DNA from: Prosthecobacter sp. SYSU 5D2
Lineage (GTDB): Bacteria > Verrucomicrobiota > Verrucomicrobiia > Verrucomicrobiales > Verrucomicrobiaceae
Assembly (NCBI RefSeq): GCF_039655865.1
Contig: NZ_JBBYXL010000008.1
Location: 1 to 64,000, forward strand
Direction of reading: 5' to 3'
Length of the DNA stretch: 64,000 nucleotides
Shown: positions 51,702 to 60,335 of the stretch, piece after piece
How the letters are laid out: the number at the start of each line of letters is the position of its first letter
Position numbering within the stretch: the first letter of the stretch is position 1
Notes under the pieces: model-generated
Databases searched by the model: none
What the model was told of the DNA's origin: nothing
The model's input: the letters and a program-made list of their open reading frames with translations, nothing else
Position numbers and translations under genes: made by a program

Positions 51702-52975
51702 CGGCGGATAAAAAGGGCCAGGGTGGCGCTGCACAGGGCGGCAATGGCCACAATGGGAAAGACCAGCGCGGTGTTTTCCACTCCCGGCACCTCGGCCCAG
51801 GGATTGTGCTGGACAAACCAGCCCACCAGCGGCTCGCCCAGGCCGGCCATCGTGTAGGCAAAGCAGTTCATGATGCCCACCGCCGTTCCGGCACGCGCGC
51901 GGCCTAACAAATCAGGTGCCAACGCCCAGAAGGCCGACTGCGGACCATAGGCAAAAAATCCGCAGAGAAACAGCATCGGCATGCCCAGGAAATGTCCGCG
52001 CGGCAGCAGATACATGGCACCCGCCGCCACCGCCGCCAGCAGCATGAAGGAGGTGATCACGCCCGATCTCCGCGACTGGCAGAAACGGTCCGAGATCCAC
52101 CCGCTGGCCACCGCGCCCAGCGCCATGCCCAGCGGCAGCGCCACGCTGATCCACTTGCCCGCCGGATCGCTTTTAAAATCCTCGCCCAAAAAATGCACCG
52201 GCACCCAGATCAGCAGGCCGTAACGCACCGTGTTTTGAAATCCGATGGCCAGCCCGGCCAGCAGCAGACGCCCGTTCGTCAGCGCGATGACATACCGCTG
52301 CCAGGACGTCTCCTCCTCCGGCGAATCCACCGTGCGCGGCGTGCCCGCATCATCTTCAAAGTCCGCAAAACCGGCCCGCGATGGCCGGTCACGCGCGAAT
52401 ATCCAGACAAACAGGCCGCCCAGCAGCATCAGCACCACCGGCAGGCGGAAGATCCAGCGCCAGTCCAGTTTCAGCACATCCAGAATAACCAACGATGTAA
52501 CAAACGAAAGCACTGAGGACAGGCCCGCCGCCAGCACAAAAAAACCGAAAGCCTTCCCCCGCTCATGCGCGCCGAACCAGTTGGCCACCAGGCGGCTGCC
52601 CGGTGCCCAGCCCATGCTCTGCGCCAGCCCGTTCATGCCCCAGGCCGCCGCCAGGCTCTTAAAACCCACGCCAAAGCTGGTCAGCCAGTTCAGCAAAAAC
52701 GACGCTCCTGCCCCCAGCGCCATCATGCGCCGGCCACCGAACCGGTCGCCCAGATTCCCATTGATCGCCTGGCCCAGCGCATAGCTCCACAGCATGGCCG
52801 CGCTGATCCAGCCCAGCGTCTCCTTGTCCAGCCCCAGCTCCTTTTGAATGCCGGGAATGGCAAAGCCAAAGGTCTGCCTGCCTGTATAGTAGAAAAGATA
52901 GCAAAACATCACAGCGCCCAGCACCCGCCATTGCGCGCGCTTGAATCCGGGATCGCTGTGAGGAATGCCGCTCAT
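51698..52975 (-). CDS. MFS transporter, organophosphate:phosphate antiporter type
   Basis: 425 residues, twelve predicted helices. 'FCYLFYYTGRQTFGFAIPGI' and the 'GNLGDRFGGRRMMALG' loop between TM2 and TM3 match the OPA family (GlpT/UhpT). It probably imports 2-aminoethylphosphonate or phosphonoacetate in exchange for phosphate, as inferred from its place between PhnA and the dehydrogenases. It overlaps both neighbours by 4 bp (ATGA). Confidence 0.85.
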   Translation of the reverse strand: MSGIPHSDPGFKRAQWRVLGAVMFCYLFYYTGRQTFGFAIPGIQKELGLDKETLGWISAAMLWSYALGQAINGNLGDRFGGRRMMALGAGASFLLNWLTSFGVGFKSLAAAWGMNGLAQSMGWAPGSRLVANWFGAHERGKAFGFFVLAAGLSSVLSFVTSLVILDVLKLDWRWIFRLPVVLMLLGGLFVWIFARDRPSRAGFADFEDDAGTPRTVDSPEEETSWQRYVIALTNGRLLLAGLAIGFQNTVRYGLLIWVPVHFLGEDFKSDPAGKWISVALPLGMALGAVASGWISDRFCQSRRSGVITSFMLLAAVAAGAMYLLPRGHFLGMPMLFLCGFFAYGPQSAFWALAPDLLGRARAGTAVGIMNCFAYTMAGLGEPLVGWFVQHNPWAEVPGVENTALVFPIVAIAALCSATLALFIRR

Positions 52976-54219
52976 GCGCCGTGGGTGCCGTTGCAGGTGA
53001 TTTCAAAGATGTCAAAGTTCCGCACATCCGCCCTTCCACGCGCAGCATAGGCCGCATTCAGCGGCTCGCTGAACAGCAGCGGCACCATCTCCTCATACCG
53101 GCCCCCGTGGCTGCGCAGCGGCCCGGCGATGGATTTCAGATCATGGTATTCCGTGGAGCGGCCCAGCACCACATCCTTGCCACTGGCCACCACCAGGTCG
53201 CCCATGCGGTCTTCCGGCAGCTCCATCAGACGCGCCCCCGTGGCCCGCACATGGCACTCGCTGATGCCCTTCTGGCCTAACAACCAGTGTTGAATCGCCG
53301 CCACATCCGCACCCTCCGGCACATGCACCTGGGCAAAGGAACCCAGCGCTCCATGATGCACCACATACGGGTCCGTGATGGGCAGGATGACGCGGAAACC
53401 GGGACCAAAGGCCGCCTCCAGCTCCGTCTCCAGATAGATCACATTCGGCACACCCTCCGCCGTCTGCTTGTCATTCATGCCATGGTCCGCCGTCACACCC
53501 ACGATCGCGCCCAGCTCCAGCAGCTTGCCGATCTCCGCATCAATCGCGGCATAAAAATCCACCACCTCCTCCTCATGCGGCGCATGTTTGTGCTGCATGT
53601 AATCCGTCGTGGACAGGTAGAGAAAATCCGCCCGCCCGGCCGCCAGCAGCGCCGCGCCCGCCCGCAGCACATACACACTGGCCTCGCCGCTGTAGATCTC
53701 CGGCTGCGGGCCACACAGCGCCTCCACATCCTCGATGCCATGCGTCTCCAGCACCGCCGACCGCGCCTTCTCCGTGGAAAAGGCGATGCCGCCTTCCGAG
53801 ATCAGGCCGGAGGCAAAAATGTCCCGCAGCTTTTCCTTCGCTGTCACCACCGCCACCTTGCGTCCGGCCCGCTGCGCATGCGGAAACAGCGTCTCCACAC
53901 GCAGATACTGCGCGGAGTTCATCATCACCTCCTGGCCCGTCGTCGTGTCATAAAAAAAGTTCCCGCCGATGCCATGCACACTCGGCGGCACACCGGTCAC
54001 GATGCTGGAATTGTTCACGTTGGTAAACGTCGGCATCGCCGCACGCGCAAACCCGCGCCAGCCGTTCACACTGAGGCGGGCCAGGTTCGGCATCCGGCCA
54101 CGGGCCAGCGCCACATCCAGATATTCATCCGCAGATCCGTCCAGGCAGATGACGGCGATGGGGCGCGCAGGCGGATGGTAGGTGCGGCCGTTGACGGAAA
54201 AGGTAGCTGCGTTTGGCAT
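52972..54219 (-). CDS. Phosphonoacetate hydrolase (PhnA-like)
   Basis: 415 residues, alkaline phosphatase superfamily. Zinc-site motifs appear in order: 'VICLDGSADEYLD', nucleophile Thr in 'PTFTNVNNSSIVTG', 'LYLSTTDYMQHKHAPHEEE' and 'VGVTADHGMND'. Hydrolyses phosphonoacetate to acetate and phosphate. 'DYMQHKHAPHEEE' is characteristic of PhnA rather than of nucleotide pyrophosphatases. The gene starts 14 bp after PhoD and overlaps the transporter gene, so all five are one transcript. Confidence 0.9.
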   Translation of the reverse strand: MPNAATFSVNGRTYHPPARPIAVICLDGSADEYLDVALARGRMPNLARLSVNGWRGFARAAMPTFTNVNNSSIVTGVPPSVHGIGGNFFYDTTTGQEVMMNSAQYLRVETLFPHAQRAGRKVAVVTAKEKLRDIFASGLISEGGIAFSTEKARSAVLETHGIEDVEALCGPQPEIYSGEASVYVLRAGAALLAAGRADFLYLSTTDYMQHKHAPHEEEVVDFYAAIDAEIGKLLELGAIVGVTADHGMNDKQTAEGVPNVIYLETELEAAFGPGFRVILPITDPYVVHHGALGSFAQVHVPEGADVAAIQHWLLGQKGISECHVRATGARLMELPEDRMGDLVVASGKDVVLGRSTEYHDLKSIAGPLRSHGGRYEEMVPLLFSEPLNAAYAARGRADVRNFDIFEITCNGTHGA

Positions 54220-54233
54220 AAAAGAATCGTTGG

Positions 54234-55565
54234 TTAGGCTGGAGTGAGGTCTGAAAGGTCGAGCTGATAGGCAAACACACGTTCGCCGTCCTTGTTCACC
54301 AGCTCCGCGCTCAGCCGGGCCGGAGTGACGGTGGAGTCAATGTCCATCACCAGGAACACATGCGGCTCCACCGCGCTGCGCACCAGGTCCGGATGATAAA
54401 CATTCAGCGAAGGAATGGTACTGTTATGAATGGGCGACGCGATGAACTGCACCAGGTCATAACCCACCGCCTTCTGGGTCGGATACTTCAGCACACGGCT
54501 GGCATGGATGTCACCGCCCACATAGATCACACCGGGAATCTTGTGGTCGCCGATGAACTTTTCCAGCGCCTTGCGCTCATGCGCGTAGCTGCCCCAGTCA
54601 TCCAGCTCCTTGTTCTCCTTGTCATCCCAGATCATGCCGCAGGCCAGCAGCTTGAAGGGTGCGGTGGAGGCCAGCAGCTTTTCCTGCAGCCATTCCCACT
54701 GCACACGGCCTAACAAAGAGGGTTTCACGGGTGATGCATAGGAGGCCTCCGTCATGGCAAACCAGCGCGCATCCAGCATGAAGACCTCCACCGGCCCATA
54801 ACGGAAGCTGGTGTAAATGCCCTCCTTGCCATCGCCATAGGCCGCCTGCGGGCGGTAGCGCGTAAAGACCAGGCGGCTGTTTTCCTTCCCCACCGCCAGG
54901 CCGGAGCTGTCATTGCCGGCAAAGTCATGGTCATCCCACGTCCACCAGCAGGGCCGGTTGCGCAGCAGCTCCTGATACTCCGGCACCGCCGCAAATTCCT
55001 GATGCCGCCGCGTCTGCACCTCCAGCTCCGTGCTGTCAATGTAAGGCGTGTCGCCGATGAGCATCACCGCATCCACCTGCTCCGCCGCCATGCGCTTCCA
55101 CACCGCCCGGCTGCCCGCATCCTCCTTCGCACAGGAGCTGATCGCCAGGCGCACCTTGCCAGCGCTGGCCGCCTTCGGTGCCGTGGCAAAAACCTGCTCC
55201 GCATCTCCTGCGATGACCATTTCCCCATTCAGCACCCGGTAGCGATACCGGCTGCCCGCCTCCAGCCCTTCCACCCGCCAGTGCAGGCAGAGATCCTGCG
55301 CCGCTTCCGCCTGGGCCGCGATGCGTTTCGCTGCGCCCCCATTCTCCGGCGTCACCTCCAGCACATACTCCCCCGCCGCCTGCGCCCGCATCCACAGGAA
55401 GCTCATCGTCTCCTCCGTGTGCCCCACGATTGGCCCCAGCCGCCCCACCTCCTTTGTCTCCGCCCCCCTCACCGGCAAAGCCGCCCCCGCGCCCAGCGCA
55501 AAAGCATTGGAAACAAACTCACGGCGGCTCAGCGGTGACTGCGGCGGACAGTTGGAAGGCATCAT
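54234..55565 (-). CDS. PhoD-like alkaline phosphatase, Tat-exported
   Basis: 443 residues. Twin-arginine signal 'SRREFVSNAFALGAGAALPV' at 13-32, then a beta-sandwich domain (residues 40-130) and a PhoD-type metallophosphatase domain: 'ISSCAKEDAGSRAVWKRMAA', 'MLIGDTPYIDS', 'PCWWTWDDHDFAGNDSSG' and 'GVIYVGGDIHASRVLK'. It would release phosphate from organic phosphoesters in the periplasm. As the first gene of the operon it extends phosphonate use with phosphoester use. Confidence 0.9.
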   Translation of the reverse strand: MMPSNCPPQSPLSRREFVSNAFALGAGAALPVRGAETKEVGRLGPIVGHTEETMSFLWMRAQAAGEYVLEVTPENGGAAKRIAAQAEAAQDLCLHWRVEGLEAGSRYRYRVLNGEMVIAGDAEQVFATAPKAASAGKVRLAISSCAKEDAGSRAVWKRMAAEQVDAVMLIGDTPYIDSTELEVQTRRHQEFAAVPEYQELLRNRPCWWTWDDHDFAGNDSSGLAVGKENSRLVFTRYRPQAAYGDGKEGIYTSFRYGPVEVFMLDARWFAMTEASYASPVKPSLLGRVQWEWLQEKLLASTAPFKLLACGMIWDDKENKELDDWGSYAHERKALEKFIGDHKIPGVIYVGGDIHASRVLKYPTQKAVGYDLVQFIASPIHNSTIPSLNVYHPDLVRSAVEPHVFLVMDIDSTVTPARLSAELVNKDGERVFAYQLDLSDLTPA

Positions 55566-55629
55566 TCGACGTACAACTAAAGCACCACAAAGTTTCTTTC
55601 AAGAAACAAAACCGCCACATAGAAAAAAA

Positions 55630-55678
55630 CAGTCTTCAGTCTTCAGTCTTCAGTCTTCAGTTTCCAGTTTCCAGTTTC
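55630..55678 (+). repeat. Tandem heptamers (CAGTCTT)x4 then (CAGTTTC)x3
   Basis: Seven uninterrupted 7-bp units, the last three differing by two bases. They lie upstream of the phosphonate operon. Length change would alter spacing, not coding sequence. Confidence 0.95.
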
Positions 55679-55727
55679 CAGCGCTCCCTTGCCCCAAGCT
55701 CCCTGCTCCCTGCTCCCTTGCCCCAAG

Positions 55728-55818
55728 CTCCCTGCTCCCTGCTCCCTGCTCCCTGCTCCCTGCTCCCTGCTCCCTGCTCCCTGCTCCCTGCTCCCTGCTC
55801 CCTGCTCCCTGCTCCCTG
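55728..55818 (+). repeat. Tandem heptamer (CTCCCTG)x13
   Basis: Thirteen exact copies. Just before it (55683-55727) a ~29-bp unit containing the same heptamer and CCTTGCCCCAAG is duplicated. The whole interval 55566-55954 is gene-free and also holds AATCCTGTTAATCCTGT. Confidence 0.95.
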
Positions 55819-55954
55819 CCCCACGCCCCTCCGTCATTCGTCATTCGCCATTCTCTCCACGCCCCCTGCCCCCTGCTTAAAATCCTGTTAATCCTGTATC
55901 AAAAGCCCGCCCACAACTCCACAGGCACTTAGCAAGTGCCACTCCATGTCCCCG

Positions 55955-56515
55955 TCAATACCGCCGCCCCAAAAACACACACAGCACCCGCGCATCCTTC
56001 GCCGTTTCATTAAACAGCCTGTGCTTCGTCTCCGCATCAAAGTACAGGCTGTCTCCGGCCTGGAGCTCATAGGTCTCCTCGTCAAACTCAAAGGTCACCT
56101 TGCCTTCCAGCACCATCAAAAACTCCTCTCCCTCGTGCGGCAATGCCTCCATGCGCCCGCCGCGTGCCGGGATGCGCAGCTCAAAAGGGTCCATGGCCCG
56201 GTCCGCGCGCCGGTGCGCCAGGGATTCATAGTCAATGTTCGACTGCGTGCGGTCGCGCTCGATCATCTTGCGCTCATCCTTTCTCACCACGCTCAGTCTG
56301 GGCCTGGCGTCCAGCCCGTCCAGCAGCACAGACAGCTTCACGCCCAGCGCCTCGCTCAGCTTGGCCAGCGTCGGCAGCGTCGGCGTCACGCGGAAGTTTT
56401 CCACCTTGGACAGGATGCCCTTTCCCACGCCGGAAGCCGCCGCGACCTCATCCAGGGTCATGCCTTTGTCCAGGCGGGTTTGACGGAGGCGTTGGGCGAG
56501 TTCGACAAGGTTCAT
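55955..56515 (-). CDS. XRE-family regulator with cupin domain
   Basis: 186 residues. HTH at about 5-60 (TRLDKGMTLDEVAAASGVGK, GILSKVENFRVTPTLPTLAK). The C-terminal cupin (105-186: 'HEGEEFLMVLEGKVTFEFDE', 'LQAGDSLYFDAETKHRLFN') binds a small ligand. Such regulators often sense amines, sugars or phosphonates. The stop lies 390 bp upstream of the phosphonate operon in the same direction, and the gene is co-translated with the HlyD-like gene (ATGA). Control of either neighbour is plausible. Confidence 0.9.
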   Translation of the reverse strand: MNLVELAQRLRQTRLDKGMTLDEVAAASGVGKGILSKVENFRVTPTLPTLAKLSEALGVKLSVLLDGLDARPRLSVVRKDERKMIERDRTQSNIDYESLAHRRADRAMDPFELRIPARGGRMEALPHEGEEFLMVLEGKVTFEFDEETYELQAGDSLYFDAETKHRLFNETAKDARVLCVFLGRRY

Positions 56516-57474
56516 GATTGAGGGGGCTTCTGGCCGCCGATCATCACATCCACCTGCTGCCCCACATAGAGCTGCTTTCCTTCAGGGACCGGCAGCTCAT
56601 AAATGACCTGAAGCACCCGCGTGTCAACGCGCTCCGTGCTCGCCCCGGTCAGCGACTGCTTGGGAATCACAAACGGCTCAATGCGCACAAACTTCAGCGG
56701 AAACGGCGTCAGGGAATCCCCCTTCACATAGGCCACCGCATCCTCGTCCTTGCGCACCTGCATCGCATTCTGCTCATCCACATCCGCCCGCACCTGCAGC
56801 TTGTCCAGATCCCCCAGGATCATCGCCGGCAGCCGGTTTTGAATGGACGCATACTCCCCCTCGCGGATGTTCACTTGTAAAATCGTGCCCGGCCTCGGCG
56901 CCCGGATCGTCAGCCGCTCGATGAGCATCTGAATCTGCTTCACATCCGCCTGCGCCGCCGCCAGTTGTGCCTCGGCGGAGCCCACCTGTGCCAGCGCCAC
57001 CGTCAGGTCATTCGTGCGGTTGCGCAGATCATCCTGGCTGATCGCCCGCTGGTCGGTGATGGATTTCAGCCGGTCCAGATTGTCCTGCACCTTCAATTTT
57101 TGCGCCAGGGTCACATCCAGCATCGCCTGGTTCACCGCCACCGCCGCCTGCGCCTGGATGAGCTGTGCCTGCAGCTCCCGGTCATCCAGTTGCAGCAGCG
57201 CATCTCCCACTTCCACCTGCTGGCTCACCCTCACCATCACCTTCGTCACCAGCCCGGCGATGGGCGTGCCGATGGCCACATTCTCCTCCCGCGCCTCAAT
57301 GATGCCCGTTGCCGCCAGCCGCGTGCCCACCGGCTTTTCCGGCGGCTTCACCGGCGGCGGCGGAATCACATTCTCCTGCGCCCGGATCTGCTGCAGCACC
57401 TGCGTCATGCTAAAGACGCCAAAAAGCGCCACCGCAATGGTGCCGTAACGAATGACGAGGGGAAAGATGTTCAT
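56512..57474 (-). CDS. HlyD-like membrane fusion (periplasmic adaptor) protein
   Basis: 320 residues from ATG 57474. One N-terminal membrane anchor (FPLVIRYGTIAVALFGVFSM), a lipoyl/barrel-sandwich domain ('GTPIAGLVTKVMVRVSQQVE'), a long coiled coil (~110-190), then 'TIRAPRPGTILQVNIREGEY' and a beta-barrel. It would link an inner-membrane pump to an outer-membrane channel, but no ABC or RND partner is adjacent. It overlaps the XRE-cupin gene, which may regulate it. Confidence 0.85.
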   Translation of the reverse strand: MNIFPLVIRYGTIAVALFGVFSMTQVLQQIRAQENVIPPPPVKPPEKPVGTRLAATGIIEAREENVAIGTPIAGLVTKVMVRVSQQVEVGDALLQLDDRELQAQLIQAQAAVAVNQAMLDVTLAQKLKVQDNLDRLKSITDQRAISQDDLRNRTNDLTVALAQVGSAEAQLAAAQADVKQIQMLIERLTIRAPRPGTILQVNIREGEYASIQNRLPAMILGDLDKLQVRADVDEQNAMQVRKDEDAVAYVKGDSLTPFPLKFVRIEPFVIPKQSLTGASTERVDTRVLQVIYELPVPEGKQLYVGQQVDVMIGGQKPPQS

Positions 57475-57620
57475 GGAGGGGAAGCGAGACTGCCTCAAGA
57501 TACGCCTCATCCTGCGCCAGGATCAAAAATCGGCAAGCTGGCAGGTGGACCTTGTTATTCTTCAAGAATCACAGGGCTTACGCATGAAATGAGATCACAG
57601 CTTTAAGTGGTGTCTTAAGT

Positions 57621-57699
57621 TACAGGATTGACATGATTAACAGGATGAACAGGATTTTTTTCAGATCCTGTAAATCATGTTCATCTTGTTAATCCTGTA
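57621..57699. repeat. 35-bp imperfect inverted repeat of AACAGGAT words
   Basis: Arms 57621-57655 and 57665-57699 pair with about seven mismatches. Each arm repeats ACAGGATTnACA-like words. Shorter relatives (AATCCTGTyAATCCTGT) occur near 18620 and 55879. No gene is visible in 57475-57803. Confidence 0.8.
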
Positions 57700-57803
57700 G
57701 AATTGGGTGCCCTGTTTTTCATGCGTAAGCCCTCCCCAAAATGGCCTTTCCCCTCACTTCCCTGAAAGATCCTGCCATCCGGGTGCGCCTTTCTCTGCTC
57801 ACC

Positions 57804-59876
57804 ATGACGCGTTCTTTAATAGCCTCCTGTCTTCTTTTACCCTCCCTCCTGGCCGCTGCGGATTCGGCGGATGTCATCATTTATGGCGGCAGCTCCGGCG
57901 GCATCACCGCCGCCATCCAGACGGCGCGCATGGGGAAGAAGGCCATCCTCATTGAGCCCACCCAGTTCCTCGGCGGCCTCACCACCGGCGGCCTGGGCGC
58001 GACGGACATCGGCAACAAAAAGGCCATCGGCGGCATGTCGCGCGAATTTTACGCCAACATCTTCAAATACTATACGGACGCCGGGAAGTGGAAGCAGGAG
58101 ACGCGCGAGGCCTACTTCGCCCGCAAGCCGCATGGCAACACGGGCAGCGAGGACACCATGTGGACCTTTGAGCCGCATGTCGCCTCCGCCATTTATGACA
58201 CCATGCTGAAGGAGGCCGGGCCAAACATCACCGTCGTCAAAGGCGAGCGTCTGGACCTGAAAAAAGGCGTCGTCAAAGACGGCCCGCAGATCACCAAAAT
58301 CATCATGGAAAGCGGCCGCGAATTCACCGGCCCCATGTTCATTGATGCCACCTATGAGGGCGACCTCATGGCCAAGGCCGGCGTCAAATACCACGTCGGG
58401 CGCGAGGCCAACAGCGTCTATGGCGAAACGCTCAACGGTGTGCAGGTGGGTCACAGCCACAGCCACCAGTTCAGCAAAAATGTGGATCCTTATGTGATTC
58501 CTGGCGACCCCTCCAGCGGCCTGCTGCCCGGCATCGAAAAAGACCCCGGCGTGGAGTTCAGCGGCGACCGCAAGGTGCAGGCCTACAACTTCCGCATGTG
58601 CACCACCGATGACGCCGCCAACAAGCGCGACTGGGAAAAGCCCGCCAACTATGATGAGCGCTGGTTTGAGCTGGCCCTCCGCAACATCGAAGCCGGTGAC
58701 CACCGCATCTCCTGGGCCCCCGCCTGGATGCCTAACCGCAAGACGGACACGAACAACAACCACGCCATCAGCACCGACTTCATCGGCCAGAACTGGGACT
58801 ACCCGGAGGCCGATTACGAAACCCGCGCCAAGATCTGGAAAGCCCATGAAGACTGGCAGAAAGGCCTCATGTGGACCTACGCCCACCACCCGCGCGTGCC
58901 CAAGCATATCCAGGCCGAATACCAAAAGCTGGGCCTGGCCAAGGATGAATTCACCGACAACGACAACTTCCCGCGCCAGATGTACGTCCGCGAAGCCCGC
59001 CGCATGATTGGTGATTACGTCATGACCGAAAAGAACTGCAAGCGCATCGAGGTCATCGAAGACAGCGTCGGCATGGGCGCTTACAACATGGATTCCCACA
59101 ACATCCAGCGTTACGTCACCAAAGAAGGTTATGTCCGCAATGAAGGCGATGTGCAGGTGCGCAGCCGCCCGTATCCCATCAGCTACCGCAGCATCCGGCC
59201 CAAGGCGGAGGAGTGCACCAACCTCCTCGTCCCCCTTTGCCTCAGCGCCAGCCACATTTCCTATGGCAGCATCCGCATGGAGCCCGTCTTCATGGTCATG
59301 GGCCAGAGTGCCGCCACCGCCGCCATTCACGCCATCGAGCAGGGCACCACCGTCCAGGGCATTGACTATGAAAAGCTGAAGGCCCGCCTCCTGCAGGACG
59401 GCCAGATGCTGGACTTCGAAACCCCGCCCATCCCGGAAGTGGCCTCCTATGCCAAAGAAAGCCTCCCCGGCATCGTCCTGGATGATACCGACGCCGACCT
59501 CACCGGCTTTGATTCCCAAGGCCACACCACGCCAGGCTTCGTCCGGCCCTTCTATCGTCATGACGGCGGCCAGAACAAAGGCCCCCAGCGCGCCCGCTAC
59601 ACGCCGGACCTGCCCAAGGCCGGCCGCTACCAGGTCCTCGTGTCCTACTGCGCCAACAACAACCGTTCCGACGCCGTGCCCGTGAAAATCCTCCACGCCG
59701 ATGGCGAAACCGTCGTCAAAGTAAACCAGAAAAAAGGCCCCGACAGCGCCCACAACTTCCACAACGTCGGCACCTTCACCTTCCCCGCCGGCAAATCCAC
59801 CTGGGTGGAAATCAGCAACGAAGGCACCAAAGGCTTCGTCATCGTGGACGCCGTCCAGTGGCTGCCTGTAAAGTAG
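57804..59876 (+). CDS. Secreted FAD-dependent oxidoreductase
   Basis: 690 residues from ATG 57804 (MTRSLIASCLLLPSLLAAAD); the longer frame starts inside intergenic DNA. After the signal peptide, 'DVIIYGGSSGGITAAIQTAR' is the FAD dinucleotide-binding motif and 'EPTQFLGGLTTGGLGATD' is typical of the FAD_oxidored family abundant in Verrucomicrobia and Planctomycetes. Near the end 'RARYTPDLPKAGRYQVLVSY' and 'VEISNEGTKGFVIVDAVQWL' form a golvesin/xanthan-lyase-like carbohydrate-associated domain. It is probably periplasmic, acting on a sugar-derived substrate. Confidence 0.85.
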   Translation: MTRSLIASCLLLPSLLAAADSADVIIYGGSSGGITAAIQTARMGKKAILIEPTQFLGGLTTGGLGATDIGNKKAIGGMSREFYANIFKYYTDAGKWKQETREAYFARKPHGNTGSEDTMWTFEPHVASAIYDTMLKEAGPNITVVKGERLDLKKGVVKDGPQITKIIMESGREFTGPMFIDATYEGDLMAKAGVKYHVGREANSVYGETLNGVQVGHSHSHQFSKNVDPYVIPGDPSSGLLPGIEKDPGVEFSGDRKVQAYNFRMCTTDDAANKRDWEKPANYDERWFELALRNIEAGDHRISWAPAWMPNRKTDTNNNHAISTDFIGQNWDYPEADYETRAKIWKAHEDWQKGLMWTYAHHPRVPKHIQAEYQKLGLAKDEFTDNDNFPRQMYVREARRMIGDYVMTEKNCKRIEVIEDSVGMGAYNMDSHNIQRYVTKEGYVRNEGDVQVRSRPYPISYRSIRPKAEECTNLLVPLCLSASHISYGSIRMEPVFMVMGQSAATAAIHAIEQGTTVQGIDYEKLKARLLQDGQMLDFETPPIPEVASYAKESLPGIVLDDTDADLTGFDSQGHTTPGFVRPFYRHDGGQNKGPQRARYTPDLPKAGRYQVLVSYCANNNRSDAVPVKILHADGETVVKVNQKKGPDSAHNFHNVGTFTFPAGKSTWVEISNEGTKGFVIVDAVQWLPVK

Positions 59877-60008
59877 TCATCACTTTCCAATTGATGCGAA
59901 GCCCCAGCGGGAGCCAGAAAAAACAAAACTCAATCTCTCCCAATAGCTTCACCTCACCGGTTTCCAAAAAGAGTGTCCGCAATGCCGCTGAGCTTGTCAG
60001 GTTCCCTC

Positions 60009-60127
60009 AGCCCGTAGGGCTGTCCATCAATAGCCGGAGGTCAGGTGAGTCTCGACGAGCCAGACCTCCGGTAGCAGGGCACGCTGTTTCCAAAGTGCGT
60101 CCTACTCCGCAGGAGTAGCCCCATCGG
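60009..60127 (-). repeat. Dispersed intergenic repeat, copy 2 (inverted)
   Basis: This is the reverse complement of the block at 31688-31808, with palindrome at 60034-60071. It includes the ACTCCGCAGGAGTAG hairpin and the AGCCC(G/T)...GGGCT end. It faces copy 3. Confidence 0.8.
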
Positions 60128-60155
60128 CCACGCCTCGCCCATTCAGGCCACGACA

Positions 60156-60275
60156 TGATGGGGCAACCCTGACGGGTTGATCTTCGCCTTGGATGCCTCT
60201 TGATCCCTACCGGAGGTCTGGCTCGTCAAGGCTCGCCTGACCTCCGGCTACTCATGGGGCAGCCCTGCGGGCTCA
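60156..60275 (+). repeat. Dispersed intergenic repeat, copy 3
   Basis: Palindrome 60210-60247, then CTACTCATGGGGCAGCCCTGCG, nearly identical to copy 1. The interval 59877-60335 has no gene and is filled by copies 2 and 3. Confidence 0.85.
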
Positions 60276-60335
60276 CGGTTCTTTCCCGCCCGGTCGTGCT
60301 TCCCAGCCACAAAAAACACGCTACCCTCCCTGCGC

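Noticed and set aside
55728..55818. CRISPR array at the CTCCCTG repeats
   Set aside because: The units are 7 bp and contiguous, with no spacers and no cas genes.
3000..58740. GTTAGGC words as integron attC core sites
   Set aside because: GTTAGGC fits the GTTRRRY core, but the copies are single, mostly inside unrelated genes, without paired cores, cassette spacing or an integrase.
57837..59762. 641-residue frame opposite the FAD oxidoreductase
   Set aside because: Shadow frame; the plus-strand gene has a signal peptide and FAD motif.
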